Below, piece by piece: positions 48,260-56,084 of a stretch of 64,000 nt of DNA. Origin of the DNA: Bacillota bacterium (GTDB lineage: Bacteria; Bacillota; Negativicutes; Sporomusales; UBA7701); contig JAEZJM010000025.1 of the NCBI GenBank assembly GCA_023415775.1, positions 186,001-250,000 of the forward strand. Reading direction: 5' to 3'. Position 1 is the stretch's first letter. Each line of letters opens with the position of its first letter. Both the position numbers and the translations under genes were made by a program. The notes beneath the pieces were generated by a model. That model did not search any database, had not been told where the DNA came from, and saw only the letters and a list, made by a program, of their open reading frames with translations.

Positions 48260-50248
48260 TCAGTCGCCCTTAAACCTGACCACGAACTCCGTCCCGTCCG
48301 CGCTTGTCGAAAAATCGATGATCGCGCCGTGCCGCGCGGCGATACTGTAGCAGACCGACAAACCCAGCCCGGTGCCGTTCTCCTTCGTGGTCATAAACGG
48401 AGTGCCGATCTTGGCGATCAGGCTGTCGGGAATCCCTTTGCCCTCGTCGCGGACGGACAGAATGACATCCTTACCCTCCCTGGCTGTCGCGATCGTAAGA
48501 CACCCCTTGTCCGTCATAGCCTCCAGTCCGTTACGCACCAGATTGATGAGCAGCTGCCTGAACTCGCTTTCGTCCAGGCGGGTATCCGGCAGACCGGGAG
48601 CCAGATCGAGAACTATCGTCTTCTCTCCCGCCGCCGCGTCCACCTCAAGCAGCGGATAGATAGCGGCAATTATCGTATTGATATTTTTCCGTTCCATCTT
48701 GACGGCTTTATTCTTCGCGAGGGAGAGGAATTCGGAGATGATCGCGTTTGTCCGGTCGAGCTCGGCGATCAGCACCTGAAACATCCCGCACTGGCTCTTG
48801 AACTGCTCCTTGCCCGAAAGGAACTGCAGGTATCCGCGGACAGTTGTCAGCGGATTCCTCACCTCGTGGCCGATACTCGCGGCCATCTCACCGATCAGGT
48901 TCAGGCTGTCGAGGCGCTGCACCTCCCGCTGCGCCCGGTAAAGCTCGGTCTGGTCCCGGATGATGACCAGGGCCTGTTCCGTGTTGATCGGCGCTGTCCG
49001 TATCTCCAGGGAGCAAATCGAATCGTTTATCTGGCCGGCATAATTCGCCATCTTGGTCTTCCCCAGCGGCAGCGACGAAAGGACCAGTTCCCTGACCGGC
49101 TCCGCCAATTGAGCCGGCAGCATATCGTCGACCGTCTCAAAGCCCTCCTCCGCCGCCAGATAGCCGGCAAAGTGCTCGGGAACCCGATAATCGTATAGTC
49201 TTCCCGTTGCATCCACCCTCAGCAGCATGTCCGGCAAGGCGAGCAGGGTCGCCTTCTGGCGCTCCTCGCTTTCCCGCAGAGCATTTTCCGCCATAATCCG
49301 TTCGGTGATGTCCTGATTACCCCCGAAAATCTTTTCCCTGTTGCCGTCGGCATCGCAATTCATCGCTCCCCGCCACACCCTTATCGTACGGCCCTCCCCG
49401 TCCCGACGGACAATGCGGTGCTCGAAAACGCTGGGGCCCTGGATGGCCGCATCCGCTATCACAGCCCTCACCATCTTCGCATCCGCCGGATGGACGAACT
49501 CTTTGACATAGGTTTCCGGGCTCATTAAGCGTCCTTCCCTGGCCATCGTCGTGCCGTAGACGGCGTAAAACTCGTCGCTGAACGCGAAAAGCCCTCTTTG
49601 ATAATCGTACTCCCACGGCCCCAGGTGAGCCAGTTGCGCAGCCACGGAGAGCTGTTCGCGGCTGGAGCGGAGCTCTTCCTCCATCAGCTTATACTCGGTT
49701 ATGTCCTGGTTAACGCCGAAGGTCCTCTCGATAGCGTTAACGCGGTCCAGATTCACGATCGCCCACACCCTCACGGTGCGCACCGCCCCGTCCCGCCTGA
49801 CGATGCGGTGCTCGCAAACGTTGGGCCGCTGGCCTTTGCTCGCCTTAGCGAATATTTCCTCCACCAGCGGCGCATCATCAGGATGGACGAATTCCCTCAC
49901 ATAGGCCGCCGGTTTCATGAAGCGCCCCTCCTGCGCCACAGACGTGCCGTAGATAGCGTAAAAATCGTCGTTGAACTCGAAAAGATCGATGTCGGTCCGG
50001 TACTCCCACGGCCCGAGTTGGGTCCTCTCCGGTTCCATGTGGGCGACGCCCCGCTCACCGGGAGCGTTGGGCGTCCTGCTCCGACCAGTCCCGTCCGGGC
50101 CTTTCCCGGCCAGCGTCAGCAGCAATCCCTTATAAGCCCGCAGCGCTTCGTCAGCCTCTATCGCCCTTATTTCCTCTTCATTCATCCCGGCGGCGACATC
50201 GCGAAGCTTACCGATGGTCTCCCGCAGGGCCTTGAGCCTGCAATGCAA
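48260..50248 (-). CDS. multi-PAS sensor histidine kinase
   Basis: A 662-residue soluble kinase. It has an N-terminal helical region, two PAS_3-type domains (about 75-190 and 205-325) that are near repeats of each other (LGPWEY...FAIYGT and LGPWEY...FAVYGT) and resemble the third PAS of the kinase at 34157, and a third PAS (about 330-440). HisKA follows with the phosphoacceptor H461 in GHEVRNPLTTV, then a HATPase (DEGKGIP, GTGLGLSVCYS). No response regulator is adjacent. The start is TTG 50248 with GGAGGG 8-9 nt upstream. The similarity suggests that both kinases arose by duplication of a PAS module. Confidence 0.9.
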   Translation of the reverse strand: MHCRLKALRETIGKLRDVAAGMNEEEIRAIEADEALRAYKGLLLTLAGKGPDGTGRSRTPNAPGERGVAHMEPERTQLGPWEYRTDIDLFEFNDDFYAIYGTSVAQEGRFMKPAAYVREFVHPDDAPLVEEIFAKASKGQRPNVCEHRIVRRDGAVRTVRVWAIVNLDRVNAIERTFGVNQDITEYKLMEEELRSSREQLSVAAQLAHLGPWEYDYQRGLFAFSDEFYAVYGTTMAREGRLMSPETYVKEFVHPADAKMVRAVIADAAIQGPSVFEHRIVRRDGEGRTIRVWRGAMNCDADGNREKIFGGNQDITERIMAENALRESEERQKATLLALPDMLLRVDATGRLYDYRVPEHFAGYLAAEEGFETVDDMLPAQLAEPVRELVLSSLPLGKTKMANYAGQINDSICSLEIRTAPINTEQALVIIRDQTELYRAQREVQRLDSLNLIGEMAASIGHEVRNPLTTVRGYLQFLSGKEQFKSQCGMFQVLIAELDRTNAIISEFLSLAKNKAVKMERKNINTIIAAIYPLLEVDAAAGEKTIVLDLAPGLPDTRLDESEFRQLLINLVRNGLEAMTDKGCLTIATAREGKDVILSVRDEGKGIPDSLIAKIGTPFMTTKENGTGLGLSVCYSIAARHGAIIDFSTSADGTEFVVRFKGD

Positions 50249-50451
50249 AGTGGCTTCCCTCCTCCAGAGCAGCTAATCGACAGTTTTAGTTCTATTTCGC
50301 GCAAATCCCGCGATGACCTTCCATATTTTTCAAAATATTTTACAATACGTCTGCCTCAATACGCCACTTTAATGTCTGTTCAAGGAGGAAAACGGCCTGA
50401 ATTGCAGAATATGGTGATGAACATCAGAAATACTTCAGTGGACGGTGGAAA

Positions 50452-50808
50452 ATGGACATCAAAGACAGCGGCAACAGGACAAAGTTCGACACCGGGGCTG
50501 TGAGAGATTACCACGAAGGGAAAGGGCGATACGACTTGATTCCCTGGGACGCTATCCACGAACTGGCTATTCACTGCGAGCAAGGCGCAAAAAAATACGG
50601 CGAACGCAACTGCGAAAAAGGCATCCCCATGCACTCGCTGATCGACAGCGCGATCAGACATCTATCCTGCTACATGCGGGGGATGAAAGACGAACCCCAT
50701 CTGCGAGCGGCGCTCTGGAACGTCGCCTTCGCCATCTGGATGGAGAAAAACCGGCCCGATATGCAGGACATCCCTGTCCGCATGTCACCGCCCGACAACA
50801 ACGATTGA
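50452..50808 (+). CDS. phage-type dATP/dGTP diphosphohydrolase (MazZ/DUF5664-like)
   Basis: A 118-residue protein with an all-helical NTP pyrophosphohydrolase-like fold. It shows KFDTGAVRDYHEGKGRYDLIP, HCEQGAKKYGERNCEKG and SLIDSAIRHLSCYMRG, matching the domain named dATP/dGTP diphosphohydrolase N-terminal, usually in phages. It should cleave deoxy-NTPs to dNMP. No other phage gene is near, so it may be a domesticated nucleotide-pool or defence gene. GGTGG stands 3 nt before the ATG. It is alone, between kinase and ferredoxin genes on the opposite strand. Confidence 0.8.
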   Translation: MDIKDSGNRTKFDTGAVRDYHEGKGRYDLIPWDAIHELAIHCEQGAKKYGERNCEKGIPMHSLIDSAIRHLSCYMRGMKDEPHLRAALWNVAFAIWMEKNRPDMQDIPVRMSPPDNND

Positions 50809-50923
50809 TTCAGCCGCCAACATCACGTGCGGCTCTTCGCCTCCGCCGGCCGCCATACCACCGCTAAAAGCAAAATCAAAGCCGGCACCCTTGAAGAAAT
50901 GGAGCGGCAAATAATCCCTAGAC

Positions 50924-50963
50924 AAAAACCCACTTTCTTGCCTCATGGCAGAAGTGGGTTTTT
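50924..50963. terminator. bidirectional terminator
   Basis: AAAAACCCACTT (50924-50935) pairs with AAGTGGGTTTTT (50952-50963). The 16-nt middle contains TGCC/GGCA, which extends the stem. It ends both the diphosphohydrolase (+) and QueG-like (-) transcripts. Confidence 0.92.
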
Positions 50964-50969
50964 ATCTTG

Positions 50970-51638
50970 CTAACCTTTTTCGGGGCAGACGGACCGGCAC
51001 TGCCAGCATTTGACTAGGTTGTGGCCGCGGGGAGATTTAATCGCCAGGTTTGTACGGCACTTGATCTGCTCCACCGACCGGCTTCCGTCCAGAGCCCCCA
51101 CCGGGCACGCCTCCAGGCACAGCCCGCATCCGTCTGGGCACAAGGCCGCGGCGGCGGCCGGCGGCTCACAGGGCATGTCCGTCAGAATCGATACCAGTTC
51201 CACTCTGTTGCCGTATTTGGGCGTGATCAACAAGGCATTCTTGCCGATGACCCCCAGGCCGGCAAGCTGCGCGGCGTGCCGGTGGGAGAGAATGCCCATA
51301 CCGTGCTTGCGGTCTTCCTCCCAGTGGAAATACGGGTCGTCGGCCGGCACCGGCAGCGCCGTGTAGCCCTGTTCCTCGATAAAAAGGGCCACAGCGCGGG
51401 CCAACTCGTCGAGGTGCTTGACATTGCCGGTGTGGTGGGCCGTGTAGACCACCTGGTTGCCCGAAGCCACCGCCCCTTTCGGCAGCGCCCTGGCCAGCAC
51501 GACCACCCCTGCTACCTGCGGCATTATATCCTGCGGCTTAAAGCCTTCCGGCGCCGCGGCAAAATCGACCGCCCTGGCGAACCCCACCAGGTTCGCCCCA
51601 CGCGCCAGCGCATAGTCCCGAATTTTCTTCGCCAACAT
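50970..51638 (-). CDS. QueG-like double 4Fe-4S protein
   Basis: A 222-residue soluble protein resembling the N- and C-terminal parts of epoxyqueuosine reductase. There is a ferredoxin-like pair at the end (CPDGCGLCLEACPVGAL; CWQCRSVCP) and an R-H-A-A-Q-L-A-G-L-G-V-I-G-K-N motif as in the QueG family. It is shorter than QueG (about 370), so it is a family relative of unknown function rather than QueG itself. It lies 12 bp downstream of arsM on the same strand and could share its transcript. A part in redox chemistry with arsenic is unproven. Confidence 0.85.
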   Translation of the reverse strand: MLAKKIRDYALARGANLVGFARAVDFAAAPEGFKPQDIMPQVAGVVVLARALPKGAVASGNQVVYTAHHTGNVKHLDELARAVALFIEEQGYTALPVPADDPYFHWEEDRKHGMGILSHRHAAQLAGLGVIGKNALLITPKYGNRVELVSILTDMPCEPPAAAAALCPDGCGLCLEACPVGALDGSRSVEQIKCRTNLAIKSPRGHNLVKCWQCRSVCPEKG

Positions 51639-51650
51639 CTACTTCCTCTC

Positions 51651-52904
51651 CTATAACGCCAGCTTCATAGCGACACACGACGAACAGCACGTGCTTACCG
51701 CGGGATTATCCAGAAACGCCTGCGGAACTTCCGCCCGCCCGACAACCGCAAAGCCGCGCCCGGTGAAGTAAGCGGAGGCAGTGTTGGTGAACAGGTAGGC
51801 CGCCGCGCTGCCGGCCGCCTCCGCCCGCGCGAGGGCAACGTCCATCAGCGCTCCGGCTATGCCCGCCTTGCGCGCAGTGGGCGCAACCGCCAGCGACCGC
51901 AGCAGGACGGCGCCGGGCACGTATTCGCTGCCGACGACACCGACGACACCGCTCCGGTCGGCCACCAGAAAACGCTCCCGGCCGGCGGCGATCGCCACCG
52001 CCGTCAGGCCGGAGGACGCCAGCAGTTCCTCAATGACCGGCACATCCTCAGGCCGTGCGGGGCGAATCGTGTAGTCCTTGCCTGCCGCAAGCCGGTTGGC
52101 CGGCTTCTTCGCCCGGATGAAAGCGCTGACCAGACTGCCGTTATAATCTTCAAGCTCCGCGGGCGACGCCCCTGGCACCAATTTGCCGGCCGCCGGGCTC
52201 GTCAGATCGTAAACCCTGGTAACCACAACCTCGACATCGCCGAAGCCCGCCGCCTGCAACTTGCCGGTATACTCATCATCGGTCAGCGCCCCGGCGATAC
52301 ATCCCGACCAGGCCAGCAGGTTTTTGCGGACTCCCTCCGGCAGCGGCCTTGTCGTGACGATATCGGATACGGCTACCCGGCCACCGGGCCTCAGGACGCG
52401 GAATATTTCGCGGAAAACCCTGTCCTTGTCGGCCGACAGGTTAATGACGCAATTGGAAATAACCACATCCACCGCAGCCTCCGGCAGGGGAATATCCTCT
52501 ATATGCCCTTTCAGGAACTCGGCGTTGGCTAGTCCTGACTTGGCCTTGTTGGCGTTGGCCTCCGCCAGCATCTCGTCCGTCATATCCAGCCCGTACGCCT
52601 TGCCGGCCGGCCCCACCCGCTTGGCGGACAGCAGCACGTCAAGTCCGGCGCCGCTGCCGAGATCGAGGACGGTCTCGCCCGCATAAAGGTTGCCCAGAGC
52701 CGTGGGGTTGCCGCAACCGAGAGAAGTGGCGAGAAGGTTTTCCGGCAGACCTTCGATATCCGTGGCCTGATAAAGGTTGCCCGTTATCGCCCGGGTCGCG
52801 CCCCTGCTGTCGCCGCAGCAACCCGCAGAGCCGCAGCAGCCGGATTTTGACGTAATAGCCTCAGCGTACTTCTTGCGGACCTGTTCGCGAATATCCTCGC
52901 TCAT
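51651..52904 (-). CDS. arsM: arsenite methyltransferase ArsM fused to ArsN2-type GNAT
   Basis: A 417-residue fusion. Residues 1-265 form an As(III) SAM-methyltransferase: an N-terminal CCG/CC tract (C23, C24, C29, C30), the SAM motif VLDLGSGAGLD, and the three conserved arsenic-binding cysteines as C64, C152 and C202. Residues about 275-400 are a GNAT of the ArsN2 type (LRSLAVAPTARKAGIAGALMDVALARAEA), and the last residues add TCCSSC. ArsM methylates arsenite and ArsN-type enzymes acetylate arsenicals. A mini-ORF overlaps its start by four bases (ATGA). It is downstream of a permease and a MarR regulator. Confidence 0.92.
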   Translation of the reverse strand: MSEDIREQVRKKYAEAITSKSGCCGSAGCCGDSRGATRAITGNLYQATDIEGLPENLLATSLGCGNPTALGNLYAGETVLDLGSGAGLDVLLSAKRVGPAGKAYGLDMTDEMLAEANANKAKSGLANAEFLKGHIEDIPLPEAAVDVVISNCVINLSADKDRVFREIFRVLRPGGRVAVSDIVTTRPLPEGVRKNLLAWSGCIAGALTDDEYTGKLQAAGFGDVEVVVTRVYDLTSPAAGKLVPGASPAELEDYNGSLVSAFIRAKKPANRLAAGKDYTIRPARPEDVPVIEELLASSGLTAVAIAAGRERFLVADRSGVVGVVGSEYVPGAVLLRSLAVAPTARKAGIAGALMDVALARAEAAGSAAAYLFTNTASAYFTGRGFAVVGRAEVPQAFLDNPAVSTCCSSCVAMKLAL

Positions 52905-52939
52905 AATTTACCTCCCGACAACCAGCCTGCAATCTTCAT
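52901..52939 (-). CDS. 12-residue mini-ORF coupled to arsM
   Basis: ATG 52939, with AGGGAGG 8 nt upstream, opens a frame MKIAGWLSGGKL that stops in the ATGA of the arsM start. It may couple arsM translation to an upstream ribosome, or be what remains of a small thioredoxin-like gene often found beside such permeases. Only sequence logic supports it. Confidence 0.4.
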   Translation of the reverse strand: MKIAGWLSGGKL

Positions 52940-52955
52940 CTTTCTTTCCTCCCTG

Positions 52956-53903
52956 TCATACAACCATATTGAAAAGGTACCCCGTAAAAATGATGGCGAC
53001 GGCGAGAATGCCGGCGAAGATGCCGATAAGCTTAGGCTTGAGCACCCGGCGAAGGATTATCATCTCGGGGAAGCTTATCGCGCTGACCGCCATCATGAAA
53101 GCCAGCGACGTGCCCAGCGGCAGGCCCTTCTCGATCAGGGCATAGATAATCGGCACCATGCCCGAAGCGCTGTTGTAGAGCGGCACGCCGAGCAGCACCA
53201 CGATCGGAACGGCCAACGGATTATCACGGCCGGCGTATTCGACCAGGAATTCGTCCGGAACGTAGCCATGGATAAAACCGCCGATCGCCACGGCTACGAC
53301 GATATACGGGCCGATTTTTCTCAGTAGATCGAGTGTAAAATCCTTGGCCGCCTGGCAGCGTTCGGCGAACGTCAACTCATACATCTCGATCTCGCCGCTC
53401 TTGATCTGGTAGACATACTCCTCGACCTGATTCTCCAGCCCGAGCTTGCCGATGACATAGCCGGCAACGATGGCGATAATCACCCCCGTCACGGCGTACA
53501 GCAGCGCCACCTTCCAGCCGAACAGCCCCAGCAGCATCACCAGGGCGATCTCGTTGACCATCGGCGACGAAATCAGGAAAGAGAAAGTCACGCCCAGCGG
53601 CACGCCCGCCTCGATGAAGCCGATGAACAGCGGCACCGCCGAACACGAGCAGAACGGCGTCATGATGCCGACCAGCGCCGCCAGAATGTTGCCGACGAAT
53701 GTATGCCGGCGGCTGAGGAATTTTTTCGTTTTTTCCGGCGGGAAGTAAGAGCGGATAATTGAGATGATATATATCGCCACCGCCAAAAGCACGAAAATCT
53801 TCGGCGTATCGTAGACAAAAAAATGCAGCGCGGCCGTAAACGCATTTCCCGGCGCCAGCCCCAGCCACTGGTAAACGACCAGGTCTGCAAAATATTCGAA
53901 CAT
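52956..53903 (-). CDS. ArsP-like permease (DUF318/PF03773)
   Basis: A 315-residue permease with eight to ten helices of the DUF318/ArsP type. A TPFCSCSAVPLFIGF motif (about residues 82-97) contains the paired cysteines proposed to carry the metalloid in ArsP. A second half repeats the motif layout (VPLYNSASGMVPIIY). ArsP exports trivalent organoarsenicals; other members handle different substrates. It is 6 bp after the MarR gene and 50 bp before arsM, giving a MarR-permease-ArsM operon. Confidence 0.9.
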   Translation of the reverse strand: MFEYFADLVVYQWLGLAPGNAFTAALHFFVYDTPKIFVLLAVAIYIISIIRSYFPPEKTKKFLSRRHTFVGNILAALVGIMTPFCSCSAVPLFIGFIEAGVPLGVTFSFLISSPMVNEIALVMLLGLFGWKVALLYAVTGVIIAIVAGYVIGKLGLENQVEEYVYQIKSGEIEMYELTFAERCQAAKDFTLDLLRKIGPYIVVAVAIGGFIHGYVPDEFLVEYAGRDNPLAVPIVVLLGVPLYNSASGMVPIIYALIEKGLPLGTSLAFMMAVSAISFPEMIILRRVLKPKLIGIFAGILAVAIIFTGYLFNMVV

Positions 53904-53909
53904 GACCGG

Positions 53910-54395
53910 TTACCTCTTTTCGACGCCACAGCCGCTGCTTTCCAGGCTTAGGTCGCAGCAATCCGGGCTCTTTATCGCTTCCGCCAATAGTGCCAGACTG
54001 TCAAGAACCTGTTCGCGTTTTTCGGCCGGGAGAAAGTCTACTATGTCGGCAAAGTAGGTTTCCATACGCTTTTCCAGACCGGCGAACATCTTGACGCCGT
54101 TATCGCTCAGCGCCAGCGCCACATAGCGCCTGTCCGCGGGATCGGTCTCCCGCGCCACCAGCCCCATGCCGACAAGGTTATCCACCGACCTGCTCACCGT
54201 GCTCTTATCGAGCCGCAGCAGTTCCGCCAGGTCGTTTACCGACATCCTCTCAGCCCGGCCGAGCTCCACGATCACGTGGCACTGCGCCATGGTTATCCCG
54301 CAGCACGACGCCTCGCCGCGCTCCAGGATGCCGAGCCGCCTGACAATCGTCCGCATTGCTTCCCGCAGCCTTTTGGCCTGTTTTTCGTCTGTCAA
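53910..54395 (-). CDS. MarR-family regulator with two Cys clusters
   Basis: A 161-residue winged-helix repressor of the MarR family (LAELLRLDKSTVSRSVDNLVGMGLVARETDPADRRYVAL). Cysteines cluster at C31, C32, C39 near the N-terminus and C146, C147, C156 at the C-terminus. They could bind arsenite or other thiol-reactive metalloids. The start is TTG 54395, with GGAGG 9 nt upstream; the frame up to 54587 extends into the promoter. It is the first gene of the permease-arsM operon, so autoregulation by metalloid release is likely. Confidence 0.88.
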   Translation of the reverse strand: MTDEKQAKRLREAMRTIVRRLGILERGEASCCGITMAQCHVIVELGRAERMSVNDLAELLRLDKSTVSRSVDNLVGMGLVARETDPADRRYVALALSDNGVKMFAGLEKRMETYFADIVDFLPAEKREQVLDSLALLAEAIKSPDCCDLSLESSGCGVEKR

Positions 54396-54417
54396 ATTAT
54401 AACACCTCCTGTTCAAC

Positions 54418-54446
54418 AGTATACACAGCATAGATGCATATTGCAA
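54418..54446 (-). promoter_or_regulatory. sigma-A promoter of the MarR-permease-arsM operon
   Basis: Minus strand: TTGCAA (54446-54441), 17 bp, TATACT (54423-54418), about 25 bp before the TTG start. AT-rich overlapping sequence could hold the MarR operator, but no clear palindrome is seen. Confidence 0.65.
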
Positions 54447-54497
54447 CTGTTTCTTTATGAAACATTTGTTATTTGCATACGCAGCGGCAAAAGATAA

Positions 54498-54522
54498 ACG
54501 GGCGCCGTCACCGGCTGCCCGT
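54498..54522 (-). terminator. intrinsic terminator after the 4-hydroxybutyryl-CoA dehydratase gene
   Basis: Minus strand: ACGGGC and GCCCGT with an inner GCCG/CGGC helix, followed by TTATCTTTT. It lies about 45 bp beyond the stop codon. Confidence 0.75.
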
Positions 54523-54567
54523 CTCTGCGTGATATGAATGCACAGCAATAGATTTTTTCCCACCCGG

Positions 54568-56028
54568 TCAAGGGGCGGCAGGAGCAATACCGGCGATCGC
54601 CTTGGCCAGATCCTTTTTCTGCTCGATATTTCCCTGGCGGGCGATCACGATGCGCTGCGCCTGAGGCGAGCCCGCGCCATGCATCGATTCGGTCCGGTAG
54701 CCGACGGCCGCTGTGCCCAGCGTAAGATTTTCGATCAACCGCAAAACGCGCATCCGGTGTTCGGTAGGCACGCCGGGCCGGGAGGAAAAGTATTTTTCCA
54801 CCACCTTGCCGATTTCCGGGTGACGCAGGTCTTTCTCCGAAGGCATGGTCACCATCAGGCCACCGGCGATGTCCTCGGCCAGCCGGGCGATCTCGTACGG
54901 GAAGCGGGTAACGTTCTGCTTGCAGACATTGGCCAGCAGAAGATCGATCAGGTACGTCCCCGAGGCGGTCGGATAGCCGTTGGCCGAGCAGGCGATGCCG
55001 CAGGCATACAGGGTTTCGTTGAGATGGGTCATCTCGATAAGCTTATCCTTGACATGGGAAGCCTTGTCGGCCCCGTTGTACTCGGCGGCCAGCGCAGTCG
55101 CGCCGATGAGGACATCGCCGACGCCCACTTTACAGCCGCCGTAGCTCTGGCGATGGTAGCCGGCGAAGCGCTCCACCAGCAGGCCGCTAAACTCCGTTTC
55201 GCCACACATGAAGACATTTTCCCAGGGGATAAAGACATTGTCGAAAACCATCAGCGCTTCATGGCCGCCGAACCGGCTGTTGCCGACATCGATATCGCCG
55301 CCTTCGAGCTTGCGGGTGTCGCAGGACTGACGCCCGTAGATGTAGAAAATGCCCTCCGCGTCGGCCGGAGCGGCGAAAGAAACGGCATAAGCGTCGTCCT
55401 CTTTGCCCATCGCGATTGTGGGCATGACGAGAATCCAGTGGGAGTTGACCGCGCCGGTCTGGTGCGCCTTGGCCCCCCGGACGACGATGCCGTCCTGGCG
55501 TTTCTCCACAACGTGGACAAAAAGGTCGGGATCGGCCTGCTTGTGGGGCGGCAGGCTGCGGTCGCCTTTCGGGTCGGTCATGGCGCCGTCGACTGTCCAG
55601 TCCTCTTCCTGCATCCTGAGCAGGAAATTATTGAACCGGTCGTGATAATCGGTACCAAGTTTGCCGTCCATCTCAAAGGTCACGCTGTCGACGGCGTTAA
55701 TGGCGTCCATCCCCACGCAGCGCTGGAAGCAGGCCGCCGTTTTCTGGCCCAAAAGCCTCTGCATCTTTACCTTCTTCACCAAGTCTTCCGCGCTCTGGTG
55801 CAAGTGGCAAAACCGGTTGATTTTCTTGCCGGTGAGGTGGGAGGTTGTAGTCATGAGTTCTTCGTACTCGGGTTGATTAGCCAGGTCGTAGGTCATCTTC
55901 ACCGCGTTCATCGACGGCCTGATGACAGGATGATCCACCGGGTTTTCCACCAATTCGCCTTGCAAGTAGATCTTGAATTTCAGTTTGCGCAAACTATCCT
56001 CGTATTCCTGGCCGGTTTTTATTGCCAC
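54568..56028 (-). CDS. abfD: 4-hydroxybutyryl-CoA dehydratase/vinylacetyl-CoA delta-isomerase
   Basis: A 486-residue member of the FAD and [4Fe-4S] 4-hydroxybutyryl-CoA dehydratase family. It removes water from 4-hydroxybutyryl-CoA to give crotonyl-CoA through a radical intermediate. The cluster ligands of the Clostridium aminobutyricum enzyme are matched as C100, C104, H292 and C299, with Y296 and K300 in HRQSYGGCK. Length equals the family norm. No 4-hydroxybutyrate dehydrogenase or CoA transferase is in the window. It is 56 bp after the PFOR gene on the same strand. Close relatives act on related acyl-CoAs or aromatic compounds, so the substrate is a best guess. Confidence 0.9.
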   Translation of the reverse strand: MAIKTGQEYEDSLRKLKFKIYLQGELVENPVDHPVIRPSMNAVKMTYDLANQPEYEELMTTTSHLTGKKINRFCHLHQSAEDLVKKVKMQRLLGQKTAACFQRCVGMDAINAVDSVTFEMDGKLGTDYHDRFNNFLLRMQEEDWTVDGAMTDPKGDRSLPPHKQADPDLFVHVVEKRQDGIVVRGAKAHQTGAVNSHWILVMPTIAMGKEDDAYAVSFAAPADAEGIFYIYGRQSCDTRKLEGGDIDVGNSRFGGHEALMVFDNVFIPWENVFMCGETEFSGLLVERFAGYHRQSYGGCKVGVGDVLIGATALAAEYNGADKASHVKDKLIEMTHLNETLYACGIACSANGYPTASGTYLIDLLLANVCKQNVTRFPYEIARLAEDIAGGLMVTMPSEKDLRHPEIGKVVEKYFSSRPGVPTEHRMRVLRLIENLTLGTAAVGYRTESMHGAGSPQAQRIVIARQGNIEQKKDLAKAIAGIAPAAP

Positions 56029-56050
56029 AGCTATTCCCCCTTTTCCCGGT

Positions 56051-56074
56051 GGCGGCCCCTGAAGCGGGGCCGCC
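56051..56074. other. intergenic stem-loop between PFOR and dehydratase genes
   Basis: GGCGGCCCC (56051-56059) pairs with GGGGCCGCC (56066-56074) around 6 nt. There is no T-run on the minus strand, so it is more likely a processing or stability element than a full terminator. Confidence 0.4.
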
Positions 56075-56084
56075 CCTTCTTCCT

